A stretch of DNA of 56,476 nt from Candidatus Gemmiger stercorigallinarum (GTDB lineage: Bacteria; Bacillota; Clostridia; Oscillospirales; Ruminococcaceae), in NCBI GenBank assembly GCA_019119495.1, contig DWWX01000043.1, forward strand, positions 1 through 56,476, given 5' to 3'. This document shows, one piece after another, positions 19,107 through 27,549 of this stretch. The translations under genes and the position numbers were made by a program. The notes beneath the pieces were generated by a model that saw only the letters and a list, made by a program, of their open reading frames with translations, did no database searches and had not been told where the DNA came from. The first letter of the stretch is position 1, and every line of letters begins with the position of its first letter.

Positions 19107-20303
19107 TTACCCCGCGAACTCCGGGCTGCGGTAGGTCTCTTTGCCGGCCTTCAGCGTCAGCATGATCTTGCCGTAGAAGCTCTGGCCGTCGTAGGGGCAG
19201 TTTTTGCTCTTGGAGTGGAGCGTTTGGGCGTCCACCGTGAACATATGGTCGATGTCCACCAGCACCAGATCAGCGTCAAAGCCGGGGGCCACCAGGCCCT
19301 TGGCGGGCAGGTTCATCACCGCGGCGGGGCCGGCGCTCATCAGGGCGCTCAGGTGTTCCAGCGGCAGGCCGCACTCGCGGCAGAGCTTGGTGTAGCAGAC
19401 CGCAAAGGCGGTCTCCAGCCCCACCATGCCGGCGGCGCCGTTGGCCTTGTCCTCGGCGGTGTGGGGGGCGTGGTCGGTGCCGATGCAGCTGACCGTGCCG
19501 TTTTTGATGCCCTCCACCAGCGCGTCCACGTCCTCGGCGGTGCGGATGGGCGGGTTGACCTTGTACTGCAGGCGGGTGTCGTCGAACCACAGGTGGTGGG
19601 GGGTCACCTCGCAGGTGACGCGGCCGCCGCTGAACTGGCTCTGGCGGATGGCGCGGATGGCCTCCTTGGTGGAGACATGGCACATGTGCAGCCGGGTGCC
19701 GTAATATTCGGCCAGGTGGCAGTTGCGCACTGTCTCGATGTTCTCGGCCAGGCGGTAGTCCCAGGGGCTGATCTCCCGGTCCTCGGCGTGGGACATGACG
19801 ACCAGCCCCCGGTCGGTGGCGATGGCAAAGGCCCTGGCCATAACGGCGTTGTTCATCACGCCGTTGCCGTCCTCGCTGATATAGCGCAGGTCGTCGGGCA
19901 GCTCCAAAAGGTGGTCCAGCGTTTTGCCGTCAAAGTCTTTGGTGATGGAGACGCACTGGTTCACGTCGCACAGGCCGATCTCTTTGGCCTTGTCCATCAC
20001 GCTGCGGGCGGTCTCGGCGCTGGAGCAGACCGGCTTGGTGTTGGGCATCAGGTTGACAAAGGTGTAGCCGCCCGCGGCCGCGGCGGCGCTGCCGGTGGCG
20101 ATGTCCTCCTTGTACGTAAAGCCGGGGGTGCGCCAGTGGCAGTGGGTGTCGATGAAGGCGGGCAGCAGCGTCAGGCCCCTGGCGTCCAGCACCGGCTCGC
20201 CCTCCGGCGCGGGCAGGCCGTAGCCCACCGCGCGGATGACGCCGTCCTTGACCCAGACCTCGCAGGGCGCGCCGTTGGCATCTTTCGCGTTTTTCAGGAT
20301 CAT
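19107..20303 (-). CDS. pyrC: dihydroorotase
   Basis: A 398-residue amidohydrolase closing carbamoyl aspartate to dihydroorotate. IDTHCHWRTPG is the first metal motif (the usual DxHxHLREPG, with variant residues), and GTDHAPHTAEDK holds the catalytic Asp. MPNTKP and the ending FYGKIMLTLKAGKETYR fit class I dihydroorotases. GGAGGAAACGC precedes the ATG. It is first in the unit pyrC-pyrF-pyrK-pyrD, 205 bases after a consensus promoter and directly after a leader terminator. pyrB, which makes its substrate, is not in the window. Confidence 0.93.
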   Translation of the reverse strand: MILKNAKDANGAPCEVWVKDGVIRAVGYGLPAPEGEPVLDARGLTLLPAFIDTHCHWRTPGFTYKEDIATGSAAAAAGGYTFVNLMPNTKPVCSSAETARSVMDKAKEIGLCDVNQCVSITKDFDGKTLDHLLELPDDLRYISEDGNGVMNNAVMARAFAIATDRGLVVMSHAEDREISPWDYRLAENIETVRNCHLAEYYGTRLHMCHVSTKEAIRAIRQSQFSGGRVTCEVTPHHLWFDDTRLQYKVNPPIRTAEDVDALVEGIKNGTVSCIGTDHAPHTAEDKANGAAGMVGLETAFAVCYTKLCRECGLPLEHLSALMSAGPAAVMNLPAKGLVAPGFDADLVLVDIDHMFTVDAQTLHSKSKNCPYDGQSFYGKIMLTLKAGKETYRSPEFAG

Positions 20304-20340
20304 GCGTTTCCTCCGTTTTCCATCCTGCCGTCATACGGGC

Positions 20341-20370
20341 AAAAAAAAACTTTTCCCCGAAAGGAAAAGT
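20341..20370 (-). terminator. attenuator terminator in the pyrC leader
   Basis: On the - strand ACTTTTCC (20370-20363), loop TTTCGG, GGAAAAGT (20356-20349), then a run of nine T (20349-20341). It lies between the pyrC promoter and pyrC and has no gene of its own to end, so it should regulate read-through. Confidence 0.85.
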
Positions 20371-20456
20371 CACAACGAAACACCTGCAAAAGGAAACACC
20401 GCCGCCATGCCGCTCTGCAAACCGCTGGAATACCAGGTACGGGAGACAAAGGACAT
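20370..20456 (-). CDS. putative leader peptide of the pyr operon (28 residues)
   Basis: A 28-codon frame from ATG 20456 to TGA 20370 with AAAGGAG nine bases upstream. The stop codon overlaps the first base of the terminator stem, so a ribosome that follows RNA polymerase closely would cover the 5-prime arm. The last third is U-rich (Phe, Val, Ser, Leu codons such as GTGTTTCCTTTT). The layout recalls pyrBI of E. coli, where UTP-sensitive polymerase pausing lets the leader ribosome suppress termination. Peptide expression is inferred only. Confidence 0.55.
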   Translation of the reverse strand: MSFVSRTWYSSGLQSGMAAVFPFAGVSL

Positions 20457-20514
20457 TCCGGTGCGCTCCTTTCCACAGCCTTTTGCGCCGGGCGTACCGG
20501 CACAGATTTTATAT

Positions 20515-20543
20515 AGTGTAGCATACCCGCCCCCGGCTGTCAA
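20515..20543 (-). promoter_or_regulatory. pyrC-F-K-D promoter
   Basis: On the - strand TTGACA (20543-20538), 17-base spacer, TACACT (20520-20515). It is divergent from the response-regulator promoter. A GCCGG/CCGGC hairpin follows close to the start site. Confidence 0.85.
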
Positions 20544-20589
20544 CCGGCAGAAGGTTACATCTTTGATACTGTTTTGCGCCGCGCTGCCC

Positions 20590-20618
20590 TTGCCCGCTGC
20601 CCCGCCGTCCGGTATAAT
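20590..20618 (+). promoter_or_regulatory. two-component system promoter
   Basis: TTGCCC (20590-20595), 17-base spacer, TATAAT (20613-20618), about 60 bases before the response regulator start. Confidence 0.8.
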
Positions 20619-20679
20619 AAATTTAAGAATAAAAGCCTGCCGCGGCACACTGCCTGCCGCCCTGAAAGGAGGCCCCGCC

Positions 20680-21350
<671 letters not shown>

Positions 21351-21354
<4 letters not shown>

Positions 21355-22715
21355 AACGGCTTTCCATCCAATGGCGGGTGACGCTGTGGTTCACGCTGCT
21401 GATGACGCTGCTGGCCGCGGTGGGCCTGGCATTTTTGTTTTTTGTGGGCGGGCAGTCGGCGCTGGCCGCCACCCAAAACCGCATGGCTGAGATGGCCGAG
21501 ACCGCCCGCAGCGAGATCGGCCTGGACAGCAGCGGTTTTGTGTTTGACAGCGACCTGGAATACTTCCGCGACGGCGTCTATCTTTCGGTCTACGACGCGG
21601 CGGGCCTGCCGCTGTACGGCGCGGTGCCCCGCCTGTTCGACAACACGGTGGTGTTTGCCGACAGCCAGCTGCGGGAACTGACCGACGCCGGCGGCCGCTG
21701 GTACGTGTACGACATCAGCTTTGCGGTGGACGAAAGCCAGGTCTGGGTGCGCACGGTGGCCGCGGTGGACGAGGTCGGCTCCACCATCACCCAGCTGCTG
21801 CGGCTGGCCCTTGTTGTGCTGCCGTTTTTTGTGGTGCTGGCGGCGGTGGGCGGCTTCTGGCTGACGCACCGGGCCTTTTTGCCGGTGCGGCGCATCACCC
21901 GCACCGCGCGGGAGATCCGCCAGGGGGGCGATCTGTCCCGCCGCATCGACCTGGGCCCCGGCCGCGACGAGATCCACACCCTGGCCAGCGAGTTTGACAG
22001 CATGTTTGCCCGGCTGGAGGCCTCCTTTGCCGCCGAGAAGCAGTTTGCCTCCGACGCATCCCACGAGCTGCGCACCCCCACCGCCGTCATCCTGACCCAG
22101 TGCGAGGACGCGCTGGAGAGCGCCGCCTCCCCGGAGGAGCTGCGCGCCGCGCTGAAGGCCATCCAGCGCCAGGGCGAGAAGATGGCCGGCCTGCTGTCCC
22201 AGCTGCTGCTGCTCTCCCGCGCCGACAGCGGCCGCCAGACGCTGCGCTCGGAGCCGGTGGACCTGAGCGGCCTGGCCGCCGCCGTGGCCGACGAGCAGCG
22301 GGAGCGCGCCGCCGACAAGGGCATTGCCGTAACGGCGGACATCGCCCCCGGCCTGGTGGTGCAGGGCGACGAGACGATGCTGATGCGGGTGCTGATCAAC
22401 CTGATGGAAAACGGCATCAAGTACGGCCGCGCCGGCGGGCATCTGGCGCTGACGCTGACCGCCGACGGGGACACGGTGACCGGCAAAGTGGCCGACGACG
22501 GCATCGGCATTGCCGCCGAGGACCTGGACAAGGTGTGGCGGCGGTTCTGGCAGGCCGACCCGGCCCACAGCGGCGGCGGCGCCGGGCTGGGGCTCTCGAT
22601 GGTCAAGTGGATCGTGGAAGCCCACGGCGGGCGGATCACCGTCGAGAGCGTTTTGGGCAAGGGCACGGCGTTCACCTTCACCCTGCCCCTGGGCCGCGGC
22701 GCAGAGAGAGGGTGA
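21351..22715 (+). CDS. sensor histidine kinase
   Basis: A 454-residue membrane kinase partnering the upstream regulator. Helices at about 11-33 and 150-172 flank an extracellular sensor region of about 115 residues; a HAMP region follows (RRITRTAREIRQGGD). The H box DASHELRTPTAVI has H238; N box LMENGIKYG, then DDGIGIAAEDL and GGAGLGLSMVKWI form the ATPase domain. The sensed ligand is not evident. A strong bidirectional terminator follows. Confidence 0.95.
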
Positions 22716-22732
22716 CCCCACCCCTGCAAAAG

Positions 22733-22780
22733 AAACACCGCCGCCCCGGCGTACTTGCCAGCCGGGGCGGCGGTGTTTTT
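22733..22780. terminator. bidirectional terminator
   Basis: An 18-bp perfect stem, AAACACCGCCGCCCCGGC (22733-22750) with its complement at 22761-22778, ten-base loop, T run on both strands. It serves the kinase gene (+) and the lipoprotein gene (-). Confidence 0.95.
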
Positions 22781-22817
22781 GTGTTTTGTGTTCCGGCGGG
22801 CTTTGCGCCCGGCCGCG

Positions 22818-23450
22818 TCAGGCCGAGGCGGTGTCGCCTTCCTCGGTGCTGACCAGCGCGTCATTGGTCAGGCCGGTGATGGCCACGCCGCCGGTGGCGC
22901 TGGTCATGACCGAGTCAAAGCTGACGGTGGCCTTGTAGCGGTTGCCGGCGGTCAGGCCGGTGACCTCGTAGGTGTGGCAGGTCTCGTCGGAAGAAAAATC
23001 GATGTAGATGGTGCTGCCCGGCACATAGGTGGCGCGGGTGCCGTCCTCCGACAGTTCCCAAAGCGCGATCTTGTAGCTGTCGATAGAGGTCAGGCTCTCG
23101 TCGGTGGAACCGTAGGCGGTGATGTTGACGCTGCTGCCGGCCACGGTAAAGTAGTCGGTATTGCCCAGCTTGTTGACCGAGATGTCATTGAAGGCAATGT
23201 ACAGCGCGCCGTCCTGCAGCAGCGTGTGGAAGCTGCCCACCGTCTCGAACCCTTCCGGGAAGGTGATGGAGCCGCCGGCCGGGGCGTGCAGCTCGTCGCT
23301 GCCGTCGTCGGTGCTGGTGGAGCCAAGCCCCATGGCCTGCACAATGGCCACCACCATATCCTGCGCCACGGTGACCGGGCTGCACGCTGTCAGGGTGACC
23401 GCCAGCGCCGCAGCCGTCAGCAGCGCCAGCACGCGATGATGCAATTTCAT
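22818..23450 (-). CDS. predicted lipoprotein of unknown function
   Basis: A 210-residue exported protein. The signal sequence ends in a lipobox LTAC (cleavage before Cys near residue 23), followed by a low-complexity Ser/Asp linker. The remaining part looks like a beta-sandwich (alternating strands ending in YEVTGLTAGNRYKATVSF, reminiscent of fibronectin III). No catalytic motif was recognised. Start chosen at 23450 with GGAGG about nine bases upstream. It faces the two-component genes and could be a target or partner, but nothing shows this directly. Confidence 0.75.
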   Translation of the reverse strand: MKLHHRVLALLTAAALAVTLTACSPVTVAQDMVVAIVQAMGLGSTSTDDGSDELHAPAGGSITFPEGFETVGSFHTLLQDGALYIAFNDISVNKLGNTDYFTVAGSSVNITAYGSTDESLTSIDSYKIALWELSEDGTRATYVPGSTIYIDFSSDETCHTYEVTGLTAGNRYKATVSFDSVMTSATGGVAITGLTNDALVSTEEGDTASA

Positions 23451-23534
23451 ATCGGGAAACCTCCGGGGGTGCTTTTCCTGCAAAGATTCCTGCCGCCGCG
23501 CCGCAGTCCGGCCGGCCGGCAGATGTGTTATTTT

Positions 23535-23563
23535 ATTATACCCCATTTGCCCCCGCAGGACAA
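23535..23563 (-). promoter_or_regulatory. lipoprotein promoter
   Basis: On the - strand TTGTCC (23563-23558), 17-base spacer, TATAAT (23540-23535). Confidence 0.8.
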
Positions 23564-23592
23564 GCGAAAGTTTTGTAAACGGGCGGGGGACG

Positions 23593-24015
23593 TCACAGCA
23601 TGGCGGCGTCGGGGGCGCGGCGCAGGTCCTCCAGCGTAACGCTGTCCGCATACTGGTTGATGACCTGGTTCATCCCGGCCCAAAACCCCAGCGTGCGGCA
23701 GAGGCTGCGGCGGGGGCATTGCTCGGCGGTGGAGGCCAGACAGGGGATGGAGGTCAGCTCGCCCTCGATGGCGCGCAGGATCTCGCCCGCGGTGTAGTCG
23801 GCGGCGGGGCGGGCCAGCCGGTAGCCGCCCTGGCTGCCCCGCCCGCTGACCACCAGCCCCGCGCGGGCCAGCGGCGTGATGATCTGCTCCAGGTATTTCA
23901 GGCTGATGCCCTGCCGCTCGCTGACGGTTTTCAGCGGCACGAACTCGTCCGGCTTGTGGCCGGCCAGCTCCAGCATCAGGCGCAGGGCATAACGGTCCTT
24001 GGTGGAAAACTTCAT
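23593..24015 (-). CDS. Rrf2 family transcriptional regulator with IscR-like cysteines
   Basis: A 140-residue winged-helix regulator. The N-terminal STKDRYALRLMLELA and GRGSQGGYRLARP are typical of Rrf2 proteins such as IscR, NsrR and CymR. C92, C100 and C106 occupy the place of the IscR cluster cysteines, so an Fe-S cluster or redox sensing is plausible. It is divergent from the methionine importer unit, and CymR-type Rrf2 proteins control sulfur amino acid genes, so a role in sulfur or Fe-S regulation is a reasonable guess. No isc/suf genes adjoin it here. Confidence 0.9.
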   Translation of the reverse strand: MKFSTKDRYALRLMLELAGHKPDEFVPLKTVSERQGISLKYLEQIITPLARAGLVVSGRGSQGGYRLARPAADYTAGEILRAIEGELTSIPCLASTAEQCPRRSLCRTLGFWAGMNQVINQYADSVTLEDLRRAPDAAML

Positions 24016-24115
24016 TCCTCGGTCTCTCCTGTCGTCGGCCGCGCGCGGGCCGAATAAATAAGCGGTACCGTTTCCAGCACGGGTGACATGTGGAACCGCG
24101 CGGTTTGGCGCCTAT

Positions 24116-24144
24116 ATCATATCAAATCTATATGGGATGTGCAA
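24116..24144 (-). promoter_or_regulatory. Rrf2 gene promoter
   Basis: On the - strand TTGCAC (24144-24139), 17-base spacer, TATGAT (24121-24116). The spacer contains CATATAGATTTGATATG-like AT-rich partial symmetry that could be an autoregulatory site. Confidence 0.75.
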
Positions 24145-24276
24145 GGGGTCCGCGCCAATTTGAACAATGCGTCAAAAATCCCGGCCGTACCACCCAAAAC
24201 CGCCCGGCCGCAGCGCAAACATCGCCGGCCACAGGCGGCAGAAGTTCGCTTTTTGCCACTTTTTTGCCCAAAACGG

Positions 24277-24305
24277 TTGACAGCGCCGCCCGCTGCCGTT
24301 ATACT
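24277..24305 (+). promoter_or_regulatory. metQNI promoter
   Basis: TTGACA (24277-24282), 17-base spacer, TATACT (24300-24305). The transcript begins about 50 bases before the leader ORF. Confidence 0.9.
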
Positions 24306-24351
24306 TGCAGGTAACAAGACCGCCCGCCGGACGGAAACCACCAGGGAAGGA

Positions 24352-24482
24352 GCTGCCGTCAATGTACCGTCGTTATGGCATGATGATGTGCATGTACAGT
24401 TTGCTGCGGCAGCCTGTGCTTGCTTCCCTGTGCGCGCATTCCGGCGTGCGATAAAGGGACATTCCAGGGCAGGGCGCCGCAG
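24352..24482 (+). promoter_or_regulatory. leader region with mutually exclusive RNA pairings (attenuator)
   Basis: Segment 1 GCTGCCG (24352-24358) can pair with CGGCAGC in segment 2 (24407-24413). Segment 2 CTGCGGCAGCCTG (24404-24416) can instead pair with CAGGGCGCCGCAG (24470-24482), which is the 5-prime arm and loop of the terminator. Pairing 2:3 would prevent termination. A ribosome stalled at the Met codons (24380-24394) leaves segment 2 free. Confidence 0.75.
24362..24454 (+). CDS. methionine-rich leader peptide (30 residues)
   Basis: ATG at 24362 with AAGGAG nine bases upstream, 30 codons, TAA at 24452-24454. Codons 7-11 read Met-Met-Met-Cys-Met (peptide start MYRRYGMMMCMY). It lies between a consensus promoter and an intrinsic terminator directly upstream of the methionine importer genes. 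This is the arrangement of amino-acid leader-peptide attenuators such as trpL or hisL. I infer that scarcity of charged elongator Met-tRNA stalls the ribosome and allows read-through into metQNI. Confidence 0.75.
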   Translation: MYRRYGMMMCMYSLLRQPVLASLCAHSGVR

Positions 24483-24503
24483 GCGTCCTGCCCTTTTTGT
24501 TTT
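24467..24503 (+). terminator. attenuator terminator upstream of metQ
   Basis: GGGCAGGGCGCC (24467-24478), loop GCA, GGCGTCCTGCCC (24482-24493), then TTTTTGTTTT. A 12-bp stem with one G-U pair, placed between promoter and first transporter gene. Confidence 0.92.
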
Positions 24504-24552
24504 GTCCCCTGTCCGTCTTGTCCGCACTGCCACGTCATAAGGAGGGACCCCC

Positions 24553-24615
24553 ATGCAAACCGGCCCGGCCTGCAAACAGCCCGGCGTGCGAATGTGCCCG
24601 CCCGGCTGCCCGTGA
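24553..24615 (+). CDS. possible small protein, 20 residues, Cys- and Pro-rich
   Basis: AAGGAGGG (24539-24546) is seven bases before an ATG that opens a 20-codon frame starting MQTGPACKQPGV and ending with MCPPGCP before TGA. The ribosome site is as good as those of the real genes around it. It lies after the attenuator terminator and before metQ, so it would be made only on read-through. It may be a second regulatory ORF, or it may help ribosomes load; no homologue is known to me. Confidence 0.4.
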   Translation: MQTGPACKQPGVRMCPPGCP

Positions 24616-24680
24616 CCCCCGCCCGCGCCCGCTGCGGGCCCCGTCCCCAAAAAAACACCCCAAAACAGGAGGAACCAACC

Positions 24681-25604
24681 ATGAAAAAACTGACTGCTTC
24701 CCTGCTGGCCGCCGCGCTGGCTATCAGCCTGGCCGCCTGCAGCGCCGGCACCTCTTCCACCGCTTCCGGCGAGAGCACCGGCACTTCTTCCGCCGCCGGC
24801 GCCGCCTCCGGCGAGAGCGCCGCCTTTACCGGCGACGGCTTTGACGACAGCATCGACTACGCCGCGCTTGCCGGCACCACCATCCGGGTGGGTGCTTCCC
24901 CCACGCCCCACGCCGAGATCCTGGCCGTGGCCGCCGACATCCTGGCCCAGGCGGACATCACACTGGACATTGTCGAATTTACCGACTACGTCCAGCCCAA
25001 CACCGCCACCGAGAGCGGCGACCTGGACGCCAACTACTTCCAGCACCAGGACTACCTGAACACCTTCAACGAGGAGAACGGCACCCATCTGGTCTCGGTG
25101 GCCGAGATCCACTACGAGCCGCTGGGCCTTTACCCCGGCAAGACCCAGAGCATTGACGAGCTGCCCGACGGCGCCCAGATCTCGGTGCCCAACGATACCT
25201 CCAACGAGGCCCGCGCCCTGCAGCTGCTGGCCGCCCAGGGCCTGATCGAGCTGGACCCCGACGCCGGCCTGACCGCCACCAAAAACGACATTACCGCCAA
25301 CCCCAAGAACATCGAGATCGTTGAGATGGAGGCCGCCCAGCTGCCCCGCACGCTGAGCGACGTGGACATGGCCGTCATCAACGGCAACTACGCCACCCAG
25401 GCGGGCTTCTCCTCGGCCAGTGACGCCCTGGCGGCCGAGAGCGCCGACTCGGAAGCCGCCCAGATCTACCCCAACGTGCTGGTGGTCAAGGAAGGCCGCG
25501 AGAGCGACCCCGCCATCCTGGCCCTGGCCGCTGCGCTGCAGAGCGGCGCGGTGCGCGATTTTATCAACGAGACCTACGGCGGCGCCGTGGTGCCGCTGTT
25601 CTGA
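24681..25604 (+). CDS. metQ: methionine ABC transporter substrate-binding lipoprotein
   Basis: A 307-residue NlpA/MetQ-family lipoprotein. The signal peptide ends at the lipobox LAAC (Cys about residue 19), followed by a Ser/Gly/Thr-rich linker. TIRVGASPTPHAEIL, DANYFQHQDYLNTFN and VPNDTSNEARALQLL are family hallmarks, and the ending DFINETYGGAVVP is typical. It captures methionine outside the membrane for MetNI. AGGAGG is eight bases before the ATG. First structural gene of metQ-metN-metI. Confidence 0.96.
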   Translation: MKKLTASLLAAALAISLAACSAGTSSTASGESTGTSSAAGAASGESAAFTGDGFDDSIDYAALAGTTIRVGASPTPHAEILAVAADILAQADITLDIVEFTDYVQPNTATESGDLDANYFQHQDYLNTFNEENGTHLVSVAEIHYEPLGLYPGKTQSIDELPDGAQISVPNDTSNEARALQLLAAQGLIELDPDAGLTATKNDITANPKNIEIVEMEAAQLPRTLSDVDMAVINGNYATQAGFSSASDALAAESADSEAAQIYPNVLVVKEGRESDPAILALAAALQSGAVRDFINETYGGAVVPLF

Positions 25605-25640
25605 GGCGGCAGCGCCAAATTTCAGGGAAGGGAATCCCAT

Positions 25641-26651
25641 ATGATCGAACTGAAACATCTGACCAAGCATTTTGAGACTCAGGCCGGCACTGTGGCGGCG
25701 CTGGAAGACATCAGCCTGTCCATCGCCGACGGCGACATCTTTGGCGTCATCGGCATGTCGGGCGCCGGCAAGTCCACGCTGGTGCGCTGCATCAACCTGC
25801 TGGAGCGGCCCGATTCGGGCAGTGTGGTCGTCAACGGGCAGGACATGCAGCAGCTCTCCCCCGCCGCCCTGCGCGCGGCGCGGCGGGACATCGCCATGAT
25901 CTTTCAGCAGTTCAACCTGCTGATGCAGCGCACCTGCCTGAAAAACATCTGCTTCCCGCTGGAGCTGGCCGGCCGCCCCAAGGCGGAGGCCGAGGCCCGC
26001 GCCAGGCAGCTGCTGGAGCTGGTGGGCCTGCCGGACAAAGCCGACGCCTACCCGGCGCAGCTGTCCGGCGGGCAGAAACAGCGCATCGCCATTGCCCGCG
26101 CGCTGGCCACCGACCCGAAGGTGCTGCTGTGCGACGAGGCCACCAGCGCGCTGGACCCCAACACCACCCACTCGATCCTGCAGCTGATCCAGCAGATCAA
26201 CCGCGAGCTGGGCATCACCGTGGTGGTCATCACCCACCAGATGAGCGTGGTGGAGGACATCTGCCGCCATGTGGCCATTTTGGACGGCGGCCGGGTGGTG
26301 GAGCAGGGCGACGTGGCCGAGATCTTCTCCAACCCCAAAACCGACGCCGCCCGCCGGCTGGTGTTCCCCGCCGGCGCGCCCCGCAGCGAGGGCGACCTGC
26401 TGCCGGGGCGGCGGATGGTGCGGGTGGCTTTCAACGGCACCCATACCACCGACAAACCGCTGGTGGCCAGCCTGGCCATCGAGTGCAACGCCCTGGTCTC
26501 CATTGTGGCGGCGGACACCCGCGTGGTCAACGGCCAGACGCTGGGCAGCATGCTGCTGGCCCTGCCGGAGGACGAGGCCGCGGCGCAGCGCGCCATCGAG
26601 TATATCCGGGCCTATCCCGGCCTGAGCTTTGAGGAGGTGGACCCGGCATGA
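25641..26651 (+). CDS. metN: methionine ABC transporter ATP-binding protein
   Basis: A 336-residue ATPase. Walker A is GMSGAGKST, the Q loop lies in IFQQFNLL, signature LSGGQKQR, Walker B VLLCDEATSALD and the switch His in VVITHQM. After about residue 245 comes the NIL domain (VRVAFNGTHTTDKPLV onward) that binds cytoplasmic methionine and inhibits transport in known MetN. Overlaps metI by four bases (ATGA). Confidence 0.97.
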   Translation: MIELKHLTKHFETQAGTVAALEDISLSIADGDIFGVIGMSGAGKSTLVRCINLLERPDSGSVVVNGQDMQQLSPAALRAARRDIAMIFQQFNLLMQRTCLKNICFPLELAGRPKAEAEARARQLLELVGLPDKADAYPAQLSGGQKQRIAIARALATDPKVLLCDEATSALDPNTTHSILQLIQQINRELGITVVVITHQMSVVEDICRHVAILDGGRVVEQGDVAEIFSNPKTDAARRLVFPAGAPRSEGDLLPGRRMVRVAFNGTHTTDKPLVASLAIECNALVSIVAADTRVVNGQTLGSMLLALPEDEAAAQRAIEYIRAYPGLSFEEVDPA

Positions 26652-27358
26652 GCGAACTGTTCGCAGCCATTGCTGCATCCGACGAATGGCAGACGATGCT
26701 GGACATCCTGCCCGACCTGCCCTTTGCCACCTGGGAGAGCTTTTACGCCACCGTGCTGACCACAGTGCTGGCGCTGGTCATCGGCCTGCCGCTGGGCGTG
26801 CTGCTGGTGGTGGGCGACCGCGGCGGCCTGCTGCCGCTGCCCCGCTGGCTGATGACGGCGCTGAACGTGGTCATCAACCTGCTGCGCAGCGTGCCGTTTT
26901 TGATCCTGATGATCATGGTGCAGCCGCTGTCGCGCGTGATCATGGGCACCACCATCGGCACGGTGGCGTCCATCGTCCCGCTGGTGGCCGCCAGCTTCCC
27001 CTTTGTGGCGCGCCTGGTGGAGACCAGCCTGCGCGAGGTGGACGGCGGCGTCATCGAGGCCGCCCAGAGCATGGGCGCCACGCCCTTCCAGATCATCGCC
27101 AAGGTCATGATCCCCGAAAGCCTGCCCAGCCTGATCGCCAACGTGACCATCGCGCTGACCACGATCCTGAGCTACGCGGCCATGGCGGGCATCATCGGCG
27201 GCGGCGGCCTGGGCCAGATCGCCATCAACTACGGCTACTACCGCTACCAGTACCTGACCATGGTGGTGGCCACCGTGCTGCTGGTGGTTCTGGTGCAGCT
27301 GTTCCAGAGCGCGGGCACCTGGCTGGCCGCCCGGTGCGACAAGCGCCTGCGCAAGTAA
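26648..27358 (+). CDS. metI: methionine ABC transporter permease
   Basis: A 236-residue membrane protein with about five helices. The ATPase-coupling EAA motif appears as EAAQSMGATPFQIIAKVMIPESLPSL-type sequence near residue 138 onward. LLRSVPFLILMI and GIIGGGGLGQIAINYGY are typical of MetI. The ATG overlaps the metN stop. A strong terminator follows, closing the unit. Confidence 0.97.
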   Translation: MSELFAAIAASDEWQTMLDILPDLPFATWESFYATVLTTVLALVIGLPLGVLLVVGDRGGLLPLPRWLMTALNVVINLLRSVPFLILMIMVQPLSRVIMGTTIGTVASIVPLVAASFPFVARLVETSLREVDGGVIEAAQSMGATPFQIIAKVMIPESLPSLIANVTIALTTILSYAAMAGIIGGGGLGQIAINYGYYRYQYLTMVVATVLLVVLVQLFQSAGTWLAARCDKRLRK

Positions 27359-27389
27359 CGCGCCCCGCACAGCCATATTTTCAACAAGC

Positions 27390-27433
27390 AGCCGCCCGGC
27401 GTTTCCCCAAAGCGGGAAGCCGGGCGGCTTTTT
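27390..27433 (+). terminator. terminator of metQNI
   Basis: GCCGCCCGGC (27391-27400) and GCCGGGCGGC (27419-27428) with an inner CCCC/GGGG-type pairing, then TTTTTG. Confidence 0.9.
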
Positions 27434-27549
27434 GTTCTTTTGCGGGTTCCCTCTTTGCGCGTTCAAAGAAACTTAAAGCTTTTTTACCAGATTCTTCAAA
27501 ATGCTTTTATACCTTTTCCACACAGCGGGGGTATTCTATACCTGTAATC

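Noticed and set aside
24306-24680. SAM riboswitch or Met T-box upstream of metQ
   Set aside because: No S-box core or T-box sequence (GGTGGNACCGCG-like) is visible; the leader ORF and alternative pairings explain the terminator better.
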